DNA of 35,533 nucleotides, taken from positions 1 through 35,533 of the forward strand of contig CBDUBH010000031.1 in the NCBI GenBank assembly GCA_965365345.1, read 5' to 3'. Position 1 is the stretch's first letter. Each line of letters opens with the position of its first letter. This stretch comes from CBDUBH01 sp965365345. GTDB lineage: Bacteria; Bacteroidota; Ignavibacteria; Ignavibacteriales; SURF-24. The translations under genes were made by a program, and so were the position numbers. Positions 8,385 to 16,305 of the stretch are shown here, in pieces. The notes under the pieces are model-generated. The model worked only from the letters and a program-made list of their open reading frames with translations, was not told where the DNA came from and searched no databases.

Positions 8385-10217
8385 TTATAAAAATGATATA
8401 AATTCATTTTCATTTAAAAATAATTTTTCAACTTTCATTTTGCCGCGAACGGAATTTACAATCATTATTTCATCGCAATTTTTCAGATCATCAATTTTGA
8501 TTTTTTCAACTTTTGAATTTTTATTTTCCGATAAAAAATATTCCCTGTAAACACCGTTTAGAATTCCCGAATCAAGCGGCGGCGTAACCCAAATATTTTC
8601 TTTTTTAAGGAAGATGTTTGAAATTGCACCTTCGCAAATTTCATCTTTTTCATTTATAAAAAATACTTCATCAAATCCTTTTTCTTTTTGAAAATTAAAT
8701 TCGGAATCGTACAGATTCCGGTTAGTTGTTTTGAAATATTGAAATTTATTTCTACTCGAAATTTTTTCTTTCGATAAAATTATATTTAAACTTTTTTTCA
8801 TTCCGTTCAATTCTGAAATTTCGCTTTTTACTTTTCCCCATTTGTTTAAAACTAATTTCAGTTTATATTTATTGCTGACTGAAATTATTTCCAAAACTTT
8901 TGAAATTTCATTTTCAATTTTGCTTTCATCAAATTTGAATAGAAAAAATTCAGCCGCGTTTTTCATTCGTTTTAAATGCTGATCTTTAAGGAATAGATTT
9001 TTATCTTCGATCAAAATAGATTCAAAGATTTCAAAATAATTTTGCGGCTCGGTAAGAAATTTACTTTTAAGCAAAACTTCTTCAAACTCTTTTTCGGGAA
9101 TTGAATCATAAACAATTCCGCTGCCCAATCCTATTTCACCTTTTCCGTTTTGTTTATTTAATTCGATTGTTCTGATCGCAACGTTAAAAATTACTTTTTT
9201 ATTTGTAATAAACCCGATGCTGCCCGTGTAAATTCCGCGTTTATGATTTTCAAGTTCGCGAATAATTTCCATTGTTCTTATTTTCGGCGCGCCGGTAATT
9301 GATCCGCATGGAAAAAGATTTTTTATAATTCCGGTAAACTTAATTTCATTTTTTAACTCACCTGAAATTTCCGATACCATTTGAAAAAGCGATTCGTATT
9401 TTTCAATTTTAAAAAGATTTTCAACATTCACTGAACCGGATTTTGAAACTTTGCCGAGATCATTCCGCAAAAGATCCACTATCATTACATTTTCCGCCAG
9501 ATCTTTTTCGCTGTTTTTAAGTTTATTGATTTGAATTTCATCATCATTTAAATTTATTCCTCGAGCAATTGTACCTTTCATCGGTTGAGTAATAATTTTT
9601 CCGTTTTCAATTTTGAAAAAAAGTTCGGGAGAAATTGAAATAATTATTTCATCTTTTTTATTTATGATTGAAATATATTTTGCCGATTGATTAAAAATAA
9701 GTGAAAGTATTAGAGAATCAATTTCACCTTCAAAAATAAAATCTCCTTTTACAGTATAATTTACTTGATAAGTTTCACCTTCCGAAATATAATTTTTAAT
9801 CTTTTCGATATTTGATTTATATTCTTTCTCGGTTTGATCTAATTTAAAATTATTAATTGAATGTTCGTTTGAATCAATATTTTCAATATCAAATTCAATT
9901 TCATCTGAGTTTATTTCTATAACATTTTCATTTTCACAAAAGTAAAATTCCAATTTTCCGCCGTTAAAATTTTTATTCAATCTTTTTTCCAAAAGATATC
10001 CGAATTCATAATCAATTAAAGTATAAGCGGAATAATTTTTAGCAAGAAGATCTTCTATCTGCAAGAATTTTTCATCAACTTCCTGCAGATTTGAAATTTC
10101 TATTTTCTTAAAATGATCTTTGAAAATATATGATTTTGCATCATCATAAAAAGCCGGAGTAAAGAAAAAAGCGGCTTCTTCGTTTTTTAATATTTGTAAG
10201 ATTTCCGAAAGTTTCAT
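8385..10217 (-). CDS. pabB: Fused aminodeoxychorismate synthase component I / aminodeoxychorismate lyase (PabB-PabC)
   Basis: The 610-residue protein makes the 4-aminobenzoate part of folate from chorismate. Residues about 125-390 are the chorismate-binding PabB domain: QPMKGTIARG with Lys214, DLLRNDLGKV, PCGSITGAPK at 303-312, and GIVYDSIPEKEFEE. From about residue 396 a class IV aminotransferase (PabC) follows, with the likely PLP lysine Lys496 in FKTTNRNLYD, then DEVFFINEKDEICEGAISNIF and PPLDSGILNGVYRE. This order is known for fused PabBC proteins. The glutamine amidotransferase subunit PabA is not in the window and must be encoded elsewhere. The gene starts divergently from the transporter gene and leads into fni. 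Confidence 0.93.
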   Translation of the reverse strand: MKLSEILQILKNEEAAFFFTPAFYDDAKSYIFKDHFKKIEISNLQEVDEKFLQIEDLLAKNYSAYTLIDYEFGYLLEKRLNKNFNGGKLEFYFCENENVIEINSDEIEFDIENIDSNEHSINNFKLDQTEKEYKSNIEKIKNYISEGETYQVNYTVKGDFIFEGEIDSLILSLIFNQSAKYISIINKKDEIIISISPELFFKIENGKIITQPMKGTIARGINLNDDEIQINKLKNSEKDLAENVMIVDLLRNDLGKVSKSGSVNVENLFKIEKYESLFQMVSEISGELKNEIKFTGIIKNLFPCGSITGAPKIRTMEIIRELENHKRGIYTGSIGFITNKKVIFNVAIRTIELNKQNGKGEIGLGSGIVYDSIPEKEFEEVLLKSKFLTEPQNYFEIFESILIEDKNLFLKDQHLKRMKNAAEFFLFKFDESKIENEISKVLEIISVSNKYKLKLVLNKWGKVKSEISELNGMKKSLNIILSKEKISSRNKFQYFKTTNRNLYDSEFNFQKEKGFDEVFFINEKDEICEGAISNIFLKKENIWVTPPLDSGILNGVYREYFLSENKNSKVEKIKIDDLKNCDEIMIVNSVRGKMKVEKLFLNENEFISFL

Positions 10218-10264
10218 TTTTGAAAATTATTTTAATTAAAGGTTAAATAAATTAATCAAAAGAT

Positions 10265-10295
10265 TTGATAAGTAATAAAAAATAAACTAATTTCA
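10265..10295 (+). promoter_or_regulatory. Possible sigma-A promoter of the sugar transporter gene
   Basis: TTG at 10265-10267 is followed after exactly 20 bases by TAATTTCA at 10288-10295. This is close to the Bacteroidetes form TTG-N20-TAnnTTTG but has two mismatches in the second box. It lies 55 bases before the ATG in the short divergent gap with the PabB-PabC gene. Confidence 0.35.
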
Positions 10296-10350
10296 TAAAC
10301 AAAATTTTTGATTTTTGACCCTATCGAAAAAATTTGAGGATAAACAAATA

Positions 10351-11889
10351 ATGAAAAAAAGACTCTCCTTTTGGCAAATCTGGAATATGAGTTTCGGATT
10401 TTTAGGGATTCAATTCGGATTTGCCCTTCAGAATGCAAATGTAAGCAGAATTTTTGAAACTTTGGGCGCAAACATTGACGAAATTCCTTTTCTGTGGATT
10501 GCGGCTCCGGTTACGGGATTAATTGTTCAGCCGATTATCGGGCACATGAGCGATAACACTTGGACGAGATTAGGTCGCCGCCGTCCGTATTTTTTGGTTG
10601 GTGCTATTTTGGCTTCGCTTGCTTTAATTTTTATGCCTAACTCTCCCGCACTTTGGATTGCAGCGGGAATGCTTTGGATTATGGATGCTTCAATAAACAT
10701 TTCGATGGAACCTTTCAGAGCATTTGTCGGCGATCTGCTACCTTCAGAACAGCGCACGATGGGTTTTGCAATGCAAAGTTTTTTTATAGGAGTGGGCGCG
10801 GTAATTGCTTCGGCACTTCCTTATGTGATGACAAACTGGTTCGGAATTTCAAATACTGCTCCTGAAGGAATGATTCCCGATTCAGTTAAGTTTTCATTTT
10901 ATATTGGCGCAGCAGCGTTTTTTCTTGCAGTTTTAGTTACTGTAATTACTACAAAAGAATATTCACCAGAAGAAGTTGCGGCATTTGATGCCGAAACTGA
11001 AAAATTAAAAGATGATGCAGTTCGTGAAGAAGGTGTTGTAAGTTCAACCATATTGATGAAAAATGGATTGATCTGGTCAGCAATTTCTGTAATTTTACTC
11101 GCAATTTTTTGGTTGTTCATTTATATTGATTTCGGTTTGATCGTATTTTTCGGCGGTGGAATTGTTTTTGGTCTTCTTCAAATTTTTGTTGGAATGTTAA
11201 CTCAACAGAAAAAAACAGATAACGGACTTGTAACTGTTATAAATGATCTTTACAAAATGCCCAAAACTATGAAGCAATTGGCTTACGTACAATTTTTCTC
11301 ATGGTTCGCGCTTTTTGCAATGTGGATCTACACAACTCCCGCAGTAACAAGACATATTTACGGAACAACAGATGCAACTTCAGCACTTTATAATGAAGGC
11401 GCTGATTGGGTTGGAGTTTTATTTTCCGCTTATAACGGTTTTGCCGCGGTTGTCGCATTTTTACTTCCTGTTTTGGCTAGATTTACCAGCCGTAAAACCG
11501 TTCACATGATAAGTTTGATAATCGGCGGTATCGGACTTGCATCGTTTTATGTTATAAAAGATCCAAATATTTTGCTTGTTTCAATGCTTGGTGTTGGACT
11601 TGCTTGGGCAAGTATATTATCAATGCCTTACGCAATTTTAGCCGGTGCTGTTCCTGCAAGAAAAATGGGAGTTTACATGGGAATTTTCAATTTCTTTATT
11701 GTAATTCCGCAAATTACCGCTGCAGCTATTTTAGGATTTTATGTTAGAACTTTATTCAAAGGTGAAGCAATTTACGCACTGCTTTTAGGCGGCGCATCAA
11801 TGATATTGGCGGCTGTTTGGGTTTTATTTGTAAATGATGTTGATGAAAAACCCGTAATTGATTCAATAATTATTGAGGAAAAAAAATAA
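10351..11889 (+). CDS. MFS sugar transporter, SLC45/GPH type (probable maltose or maltodextrin uptake)
   Basis: A 512-residue integral membrane protein with about 12 predicted membrane helices. The loop after helix 2 reads GHMSDNTWTRLGRRRPYF, the D-x(4-6)-R-x-GRRRP signature shared by plant sucrose carriers and bacterial SLC45-like proton symporters. A charged insert (about residues 200-230, rich in Glu, Asp and Lys) separates the two halves. I chose ATG at 10351 over an upstream TTG because GAGGA lies about ten bases before it and MKKRLSFWQIWNMSFGF is the natural first helix. Related transporters in Bacteroidetes work beside alpha-amylases, and a secreted GH13 enzyme is encoded 1.7 kb away. 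Maltose or maltodextrin as substrate is therefore an inference. Confidence 0.87.
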   Translation: MKKRLSFWQIWNMSFGFLGIQFGFALQNANVSRIFETLGANIDEIPFLWIAAPVTGLIVQPIIGHMSDNTWTRLGRRRPYFLVGAILASLALIFMPNSPALWIAAGMLWIMDASINISMEPFRAFVGDLLPSEQRTMGFAMQSFFIGVGAVIASALPYVMTNWFGISNTAPEGMIPDSVKFSFYIGAAAFFLAVLVTVITTKEYSPEEVAAFDAETEKLKDDAVREEGVVSSTILMKNGLIWSAISVILLAIFWLFIYIDFGLIVFFGGGIVFGLLQIFVGMLTQQKKTDNGLVTVINDLYKMPKTMKQLAYVQFFSWFALFAMWIYTTPAVTRHIYGTTDATSALYNEGADWVGVLFSAYNGFAAVVAFLLPVLARFTSRKTVHMISLIIGGIGLASFYVIKDPNILLVSMLGVGLAWASILSMPYAILAGAVPARKMGVYMGIFNFFIVIPQITAAAILGFYVRTLFKGEAIYALLLGGASMILAAVWVLFVNDVDEKPVIDSIIIEEKK

Positions 11890-11903
11890 ACTTCATTTAA
11901 ACA

Positions 11904-11932
11904 AAAAGGCATTTGATTTTCAAATGCCTTTT
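11904..11932. terminator. Bidirectional rho-independent terminator
   Basis: A perfect 12-base-pair stem (AAAAGGCATTTG / CAAATGCCTTTT) with a five-base loop sits between two convergent genes. It can stop transcription of the plus-strand transporter and of the minus-strand small gene, whose stop codon touches it. Confidence 0.85.
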
Positions 11933-12149
11933 ATATTGCTTTCAAAAATTTATATCTTCTTTTGCTTATTTTTTCATCAACCGGATTTAACTTTTCAATG
12001 TTTTCCAGATCAAATATTTCGATTACAAATTTTTTATCTGAGTTCAATCTTATTGCCTGCTGTAATTTATTTTCAATTTCTTTTATTATATCTTTAACTT
12101 CACTGCTGCAAAAACTCCCGCTTGAATTTATAATTCTGATGATCTTCAT
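11931..12149 (-). CDS. Small protein of unknown function (72 residues)
   Basis: This short frame is likely real. AGAGG sits five bases before its ATG, a possible promoter lies upstream, and it ends exactly at the shared terminator. The protein starts MKIIRIINSSGSFC, then has a charged, probably helical middle (SEVKDIIKEIENKLQQAIRL), a beta-like stretch KKFVIEIFDLENIEKL, and a basic end KISKRRYKFLKAI. There is one cysteine, no signal peptide and no membrane segment, so it should be cytoplasmic. I do not recognise the family. It lies between the transporter and radical SAM genes on the opposite strand to both. Confidence 0.6.
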   Translation of the reverse strand: MKIIRIINSSGSFCSSEVKDIIKEIENKLQQAIRLNSDKKFVIEIFDLENIEKLNPVDEKISKRRYKFLKAI

Positions 12150-12195
12150 CTCAGCCTCTTTTCTTGGCTTTTTTTATTAAAGAACATAACTGAAT

Positions 12196-12226
12196 TATAT
12201 GTACAAAATTTTCTATTTCGAGTCAA
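12196..12226 (-). promoter_or_regulatory. Possible promoter of the 72-residue protein gene
   Basis: On the minus strand TTGACT begins at 12226; 20 bases after its TTG comes TACATATA (12203-12196). The spacing equals that of the better promoter before tRNA-Leu, but the second box matches TAnnTTTG only in part. Confidence 0.33.
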
Positions 12227-12297
12227 TGTATCCGGTTTTATCCCAATTTTTTTTATGAAATATTATTAAATGGATTTTCGATTTTCATAATAATTAT

Positions 12298-12305
12298 TAT
12301 TTTTG
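12298..12305 (+). promoter_or_regulatory. Possible -7 box of the radical SAM gene
   Basis: TATTTTTG fits TAnnTTTG exactly and ends 22 bases before the ATG of the radical SAM gene. There is no clean TTG 20 bases upstream, only TTTTCG, so the call is weak. The leader would be very short, and no Shine-Dalgarno sequence is seen. Confidence 0.35.
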
Positions 12306-12327
12306 CGCGTACAATAATTATTTATTT

Positions 12328-13305
12328 ATGGAACCATCTTACGTAAAACTTTATAGATCAGGCGAGTTTGAAAAAAGATTAGAAAAAGTTAATGAAATTC
12401 TTTCTAACTGCAACGCTTGTCCGAAAAACTGCAACATAAATCGCTTAAATAATGAATACAGTTTTTGTTTAAGCCGAAATTTACCCATCGTTTCATCTTA
12501 TACTTTGCATTTTGGTGAAGAACCGGTTTTAAGCGGAACAAACGGTGTTGGAAATGTTTTCTTCGGAAATTGTAATCTGCGATGTATTTACTGCCAGAAT
12601 TTTGAGATCAGTCAGAATTGGAAAGTTGAAAAAGATCATGAAGTAAGTTTTGAGCGATTGGCTGATATTTTTCTTGAACTTCAAAATAAAAATGCGCATA
12701 GTATCGGACTTGTTTCACCGACTCATTTTGCGCCGCAAATTTTAAAATCAATTTTTGTCGCAGTTGAAAACGGATTGAACATTCCGATAATTTACAATTC
12801 AAACGGATACGACTCGGTTGAAGTTTTAAAATTATTTGACGGAATAATTGATATTTATCTTCCAGATTTTAAATACGGAAATAATGAATTAGCAAGAAAA
12901 TATTCATATATAAATAATTATTTTGATTCCGCTAAAAATGCAATAGCCGAAATGTACAGACAAACCGGTAGTAAATTAATTTATAAAGATAATTTAGTTA
13001 AACGCGGATTGATAATTCGCCATTTAGTTTTGCCAAACGATATTTCTGAAAGTGAAAAAGTTTTTAAATTTATTTCAGAATTGGATAACGAAATTCATAT
13101 TTCATTAATGTCACAATATTTTCCTACGCATAAATCTTCAAAAGAAATTTTGCTTAGCAGAACTTTGCGCGAACGCGAATACGAAAATGCGATTGATCTA
13201 TTAGAAAAATATAATTTGAAAAACGGATGGATTCAGGAATTGGAAAGTCACGAAAATTATCGTCCGGATTTTAATTTGAATAGAGAAAATCCTTTCAATA
13301 ATTAA
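12328..13305 (+). CDS. Radical SAM protein, PflA/PflX-like
   Basis: The 325-residue protein carries the radical SAM cluster motif CNLRCIYC (Cys82, Cys86, Cys89), which binds a 4Fe-4S cluster and S-adenosylmethionine. Ahead of it is a second cysteine group, CNACPKNC with Cys28, Cys31, Cys35 and Cys47, as in the COG1313 (PflX-like) branch of the pyruvate-formate-lyase activase family. Other family-like segments are GVGNVFFGNC, SIGLVSPTHFAPQI, PIIYNSNGYDS and DIYLPDFKYG. Members are often labelled pyruvate formate-lyase activating enzyme, but this branch has no settled substrate. No glycyl-radical enzyme is in the window to act as partner. It stands alone on the plus strand. Confidence 0.85.
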   Translation: MEPSYVKLYRSGEFEKRLEKVNEILSNCNACPKNCNINRLNNEYSFCLSRNLPIVSSYTLHFGEEPVLSGTNGVGNVFFGNCNLRCIYCQNFEISQNWKVEKDHEVSFERLADIFLELQNKNAHSIGLVSPTHFAPQILKSIFVAVENGLNIPIIYNSNGYDSVEVLKLFDGIIDIYLPDFKYGNNELARKYSYINNYFDSAKNAIAEMYRQTGSKLIYKDNLVKRGLIIRHLVLPNDISESEKVFKFISELDNEIHISLMSQYFPTHKSSKEILLSRTLREREYENAIDLLEKYNLKNGWIQELESHENYRPDFNLNRENPFNN

Positions 13306-13390
13306 CTACAAATTTTAGAATTATAATTACTATTATATCATTTTTTTTATCATTCCTGCTTACCGGAATCTTTTGTTTGTTCTTTGTAAA

Positions 13391-13408
13391 GACGAGATAT
13401 ATCTCGTC
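13391..13408. repeat. Perfect 18-base palindrome with a TTTGTAAA flank
   Basis: GACGAGATATATCTCGTC is a perfect palindrome preceded by TTTGTAAA. The same flank and a related inverted core occur at 16262-16292, and the outer GACG/CGTC bases match the palindrome at 13538-13557. It looks like one member of a short dispersed repeat family rather than a terminator, since no T-run follows on either strand. Confidence 0.65.
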
Positions 13409-13530
13409 ACTCCGTTTTAATTCTTAATTTTTATTATGATTTTTTAAAAGATTCTCTCGATTAATTCACTGTAAACTAAATATACCGGAATGAAAAAAAA
13501 CTGATACCTTATTTTTGAACTACTTCTTAT

Positions 13531-13557
13531 AAAAAAAGGACGTTGCATGCAACGTCC
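13531..13557 (-). terminator. Rho-independent terminator of the amylase gene
   Basis: On the minus strand the perfect 20-base palindrome GGACGTTGCATGCAACGTCC is followed by seven T, 38 bases after the amylase stop codon. The stem can pair over its whole length except for the minimal loop. Its core is of the same style as the dispersed palindromes nearby. Confidence 0.8.
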
Positions 13558-13594
13558 CTATGAATATTAAATTAATCGCCTAAAAAATCTAAAA

Positions 13595-15991
13595 TTAATT
13601 TAATTTCAAAATTCTGTATCCAATATTTTCAACAGATAAGTTTACCGAATTATTTTGCAAGTTAACTTTTTCTCCTGAAATCAGATCAACAGCATTTGTA
13701 AAATTGTAAACTTCCGGAAGTTCGATTTTCACATTTTTTTCTTTATCTTCCTTATTTAATACAACTAAAATCTTCTCGTTCAAATCGCTGCGTAAATATG
13801 AATAAGTTGTATTTTCTGCAATCAAAGTTTGAAAATCGCCGTAGCGTAAAACCGGATGTTCATTTCTTATTTTTATCAATTTAGAAACTGATTTCAACAT
13901 TTCTTTTTCATCTTCTACAAGAGCATTTCCAAATCTCATAAATCTTCTATTATCCGGATCATCAGCTCCTGTCATCCCGAATTCTGAGCCGTAATAAACC
14001 ACTGGAAGTCCTGGAATCGTCATCATAAAAGCGTAATAAAGTTCGCCTTTATTATAACTTTTCGGATCATCAACTGTCGGCGGATCATTCCAAGCCAAAA
14101 CTCTCGAATCAACTCCCTGCTTTTGAATATCGCCATCTGCATAAGCCATAAATCTTGTTTTATCGTGGCTATCCATAATATTTCCCATAAGGTTTAAATA
14201 ACCAAATGCAGAAAAAGTTTTTTCCATTTGATAATCAAGAGTCTGAAATGATTTATCCGCATCAGTAAAAATAGGGACAGAAAAATAAGATAAATTAAAG
14301 TTGAACTGCGATGAAAGTTGTCCATTGTTTACATACGAAGCAACCAAATCGTAATCGCCGAAAGTTTCACCAATTTGATATACTTTTTTATTTTGCGGAA
14401 CTTCAACTTTTTCTTTTATTTTCCTGGTAAGTTCGCGCCAAAATTCATTCGGAACATGTTTTACAGCGTCATGTCTGAATCCATCAGCACCTGTAGTTTC
14501 AAGCCACCAAACCGCATTATCTGTCATAAATTTAATTGCATCTTCGTTTGAATAATCAAATGAAGGCATGTATGGTTCAAACCAGGTTGTTAATCTGTAT
14601 TCATCCCACAATCTTAAATTTTTTCTGCCATCCGGTAAATCCAGAGTTCCAAACCAATCAGGATGCTCTTTATATAAAGGATGATCTGCGTGAGTGTGAT
14701 TTGCGACAAAATCCAATAAAACTTTAATATTTCGTGATTGTGCATTTTTGATCAATTCTTTTAAAGTTTCCATTGTTCCGAAATGATCATCTACCTCTGT
14801 TGAACTAATCGGCCAGTAACCATGATATCCTGAATACCATCTGTTTGGTTCCGGATATTCTCTGAAAGCAACATTCGGATTATCATAAACCGGTGAGATC
14901 CATAAAATATTAATTCCGAGAGAATCAAAATATCCTTCGTTCAATTTATCAATGATTCCTTTAAGGTCACCGCCTTGATAATTTGCCTGATAAAAAATTG
15001 AATCATGTACAATCGGGACATTCAAATTTTTATCGCCATCAGCAAATCTATCGATCATTATTGAATAAATTACGCCATCGTACCATGTAAAATTTTCATT
15101 TAATTTTTCATTTAAAAATGATGTAACAAGATTTGAAACTTTTCCGTTTTCTGAAACTGCCACTCTTAAGATTTTATCTTTTGTCAAACTTTTTTTATCT
15201 AAAGAAACTTGAATTTTATTTCCTTCAAGTTTGATATTTTTATCAGAAATTTTTTCATTATTAATCAAAGCAAAAACATTTTCTTTTTTGATCTTGGATT
15301 TTGAATTTTCTATTTCGTAAACGAAATGAAGAATTACTTTATCGCCTGAATTTTCTTTTGCCAACGTGTGAAGAAAAACTTTTTCAACATTCGGACGCGC
15401 AATTGACAAAACCGAATTGAAATTATCAAATCCAGTTGGAACTCTTTCAGGATTTTCAGGATCAGGAATTTCTTCATTATCAACTCTAATTTTGTATTGA
15501 TAATCACCCGGTTCAAGCGGAATTTCAATTTCGTAAACTCCTTCATTGTTAGAATCTTTCATCAAATGCGAATCTCTGTTCCAACCGTTAAAATTTCCGA
15601 AAACCGAAACCTTACTTACTTTTCCATCAGGTTTGTAAGAAAATTTGTGATTTACAGTTACTTTATTTTTTTCCGGATTTATAATTTGAACAGGAATCTG
15701 ATATTCTTTTCCATTTAATTTAAAAGGAATTGATGTGAATCCTTCAAATTTTCCTTTTGATTTAAGAACGAGTTTATTTGTTGATTTGTCATATTTTGCA
15801 TCAATATTTTTATTAGCAGCAATTTCAAAAGTTGAATAATCGGAAGTATAAAAAATATCGCTTATTAAAACCGTATCTGTTTTGTTTGTGAAAATTTTTA
15901 CCGGATCAATTAAATCTCTGATCTCTTGTGCATTTGTTTGAATTACAAAGAACATCAATATAAAATAAACCGAAAGAATTCTTTTTATCAT
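13595..15991 (-). CDS. Secreted GH13 alpha-amylase with N-terminal glycogen-binding-like domain
   Basis: The 798-residue enzyme should cut alpha-1,4-glucan chains outside the cytoplasm. A signal peptide (residues 1-21, cut at TNA|QE) is followed by a CBM48/AMPK-like domain (about 112-196, with VFGNFNGWNRD and GDYQYKIRVDNE), a further beta domain, and the catalytic barrel from about residue 300. The conserved regions are DFVANH (427-432), GFRHDAVKH with nucleophile Asp508, IGETFGD with acid/base Glu542, and MDSHDKTRF with Asp610. A C-terminal beta domain ends the protein. Exact specificity (amylase, neopullulanase or cyclomaltodextrinase) cannot be set. TTTGGAG lies seven bases before the ATG. 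Confidence 0.93.
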   Translation of the reverse strand: MIKRILSVYFILMFFVIQTNAQEIRDLIDPVKIFTNKTDTVLISDIFYTSDYSTFEIAANKNIDAKYDKSTNKLVLKSKGKFEGFTSIPFKLNGKEYQIPVQIINPEKNKVTVNHKFSYKPDGKVSKVSVFGNFNGWNRDSHLMKDSNNEGVYEIEIPLEPGDYQYKIRVDNEEIPDPENPERVPTGFDNFNSVLSIARPNVEKVFLHTLAKENSGDKVILHFVYEIENSKSKIKKENVFALINNEKISDKNIKLEGNKIQVSLDKKSLTKDKILRVAVSENGKVSNLVTSFLNEKLNENFTWYDGVIYSIMIDRFADGDKNLNVPIVHDSIFYQANYQGGDLKGIIDKLNEGYFDSLGINILWISPVYDNPNVAFREYPEPNRWYSGYHGYWPISSTEVDDHFGTMETLKELIKNAQSRNIKVLLDFVANHTHADHPLYKEHPDWFGTLDLPDGRKNLRLWDEYRLTTWFEPYMPSFDYSNEDAIKFMTDNAVWWLETTGADGFRHDAVKHVPNEFWRELTRKIKEKVEVPQNKKVYQIGETFGDYDLVASYVNNGQLSSQFNFNLSYFSVPIFTDADKSFQTLDYQMEKTFSAFGYLNLMGNIMDSHDKTRFMAYADGDIQKQGVDSRVLAWNDPPTVDDPKSYNKGELYYAFMMTIPGLPVVYYGSEFGMTGADDPDNRRFMRFGNALVEDEKEMLKSVSKLIKIRNEHPVLRYGDFQTLIAENTTYSYLRSDLNEKILVVLNKEDKEKNVKIELPEVYNFTNAVDLISGEKVNLQNNSVNLSVENIGYRILKLN

Positions 15992-16026
15992 TAAATTTCT
16001 CCAAAAAATATATTTATTAAGATAAG

Positions 16027-16055
16027 AAAAAATAAATTTTGTTAAAACTTCGCAA
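16027..16055 (-). promoter_or_regulatory. Possible promoter of the amylase gene
   Basis: On the minus strand TTG (16055-16053) is followed after 18 bases by TATTTTTT (16034-16027), one mismatch from TAnnTTTG. It lies 36 bases before the amylase start codon. Confidence 0.4.
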
Positions 16056-16199
16056 AAGGTTAAAATTGTAAAAAGATGTTTCTAATTTGTTAAAAATATT
16101 AGTTAAATGTTTTTCAAAATGTAATTTTCGGAAAGATTTTTGAAAAGTTTTTTTAATCTAAATTTGAATGGAATGGATTTTATCTTGAAATAAATTTTT

Positions 16200-16243
16200 A
16201 AAAAAAAGCGTCTGATTCCGGATTTTTCCGGAATGACGCTTTT
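16200..16243. terminator. Strong hairpin terminator after kbl
   Basis: The outer stem AAAAGCGTC/GACGCTTTT and the inner stem ATTCCGG/CCGGAAT form a long hairpin with a two-base bulge. On the minus strand it runs into eight or more T, so it should end the tdh-kbl transcript. The inner ATTCC...GGAAT arms resemble a repeat remnant also seen near 13365. Confidence 0.85.
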
Positions 16244-16262
16244 AAAATAGATAATTTATTTT

Positions 16263-16292
16263 TGTAAAGAACGGAAATTTCACGTCTCTACA
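16263..16292. repeat. Degenerate palindrome, relative of the repeat at 13391
   Basis: TGTAAAGAACGGAAA is followed by TTTCACGTCTCTACA. The outer TGTA/TACA and the central GAAATTTC pair, with a few mismatches between. The left flank TTTGTAAAGA is identical to that of the 13391 palindrome. Confidence 0.55.
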
Positions 16293-16305
16293 TACTTTAA
16301 TAAAT

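Larger units (their letters stand above)
13306..13594. other. Gene-free gap holding palindromic repeat remnants
   Basis: The 289-base gap between two convergent genes has no convincing frame. It contains, in order, a weak hairpin ATTCC...GGAAT (13365-13382), the perfect palindrome at 13391-13408, and the terminator palindrome at 13538-13557. All resemble short dispersed inverted repeats. Confidence 0.6.
15992..16305. other. Gene-free gap between kbl and the amylase gene
   Basis: The 314 bases hold the amylase promoter candidate (16027-16055), the kbl terminator (16200-16243) and a degenerate palindrome (16263-16292). The remainder is AT-rich sequence with no convincing gene. Confidence 0.6.

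Noticed and set aside
10315..10350. An upstream TTG start that would add 12 residues to the transporter
   Set aside because: GAGGA is inside this stretch at the right distance for the ATG at 10351, and the added residues match no transporter N-terminus.
11962..12180. A 72-codon plus-strand frame opposite the small minus-strand gene, with hydrophobic residues that mimic membrane helices
   Set aside because: It has no ribosome site, runs antisense to the better-supported gene, and its Phe/Ile/Leu content is what the reverse strand of an AT-rich coding sequence gives.
13306..13594. A CRISPR array from the clustered palindromes
   Set aside because: The palindromes differ in core sequence, are irregularly spaced and have no equal-length spacers or cas genes nearby.
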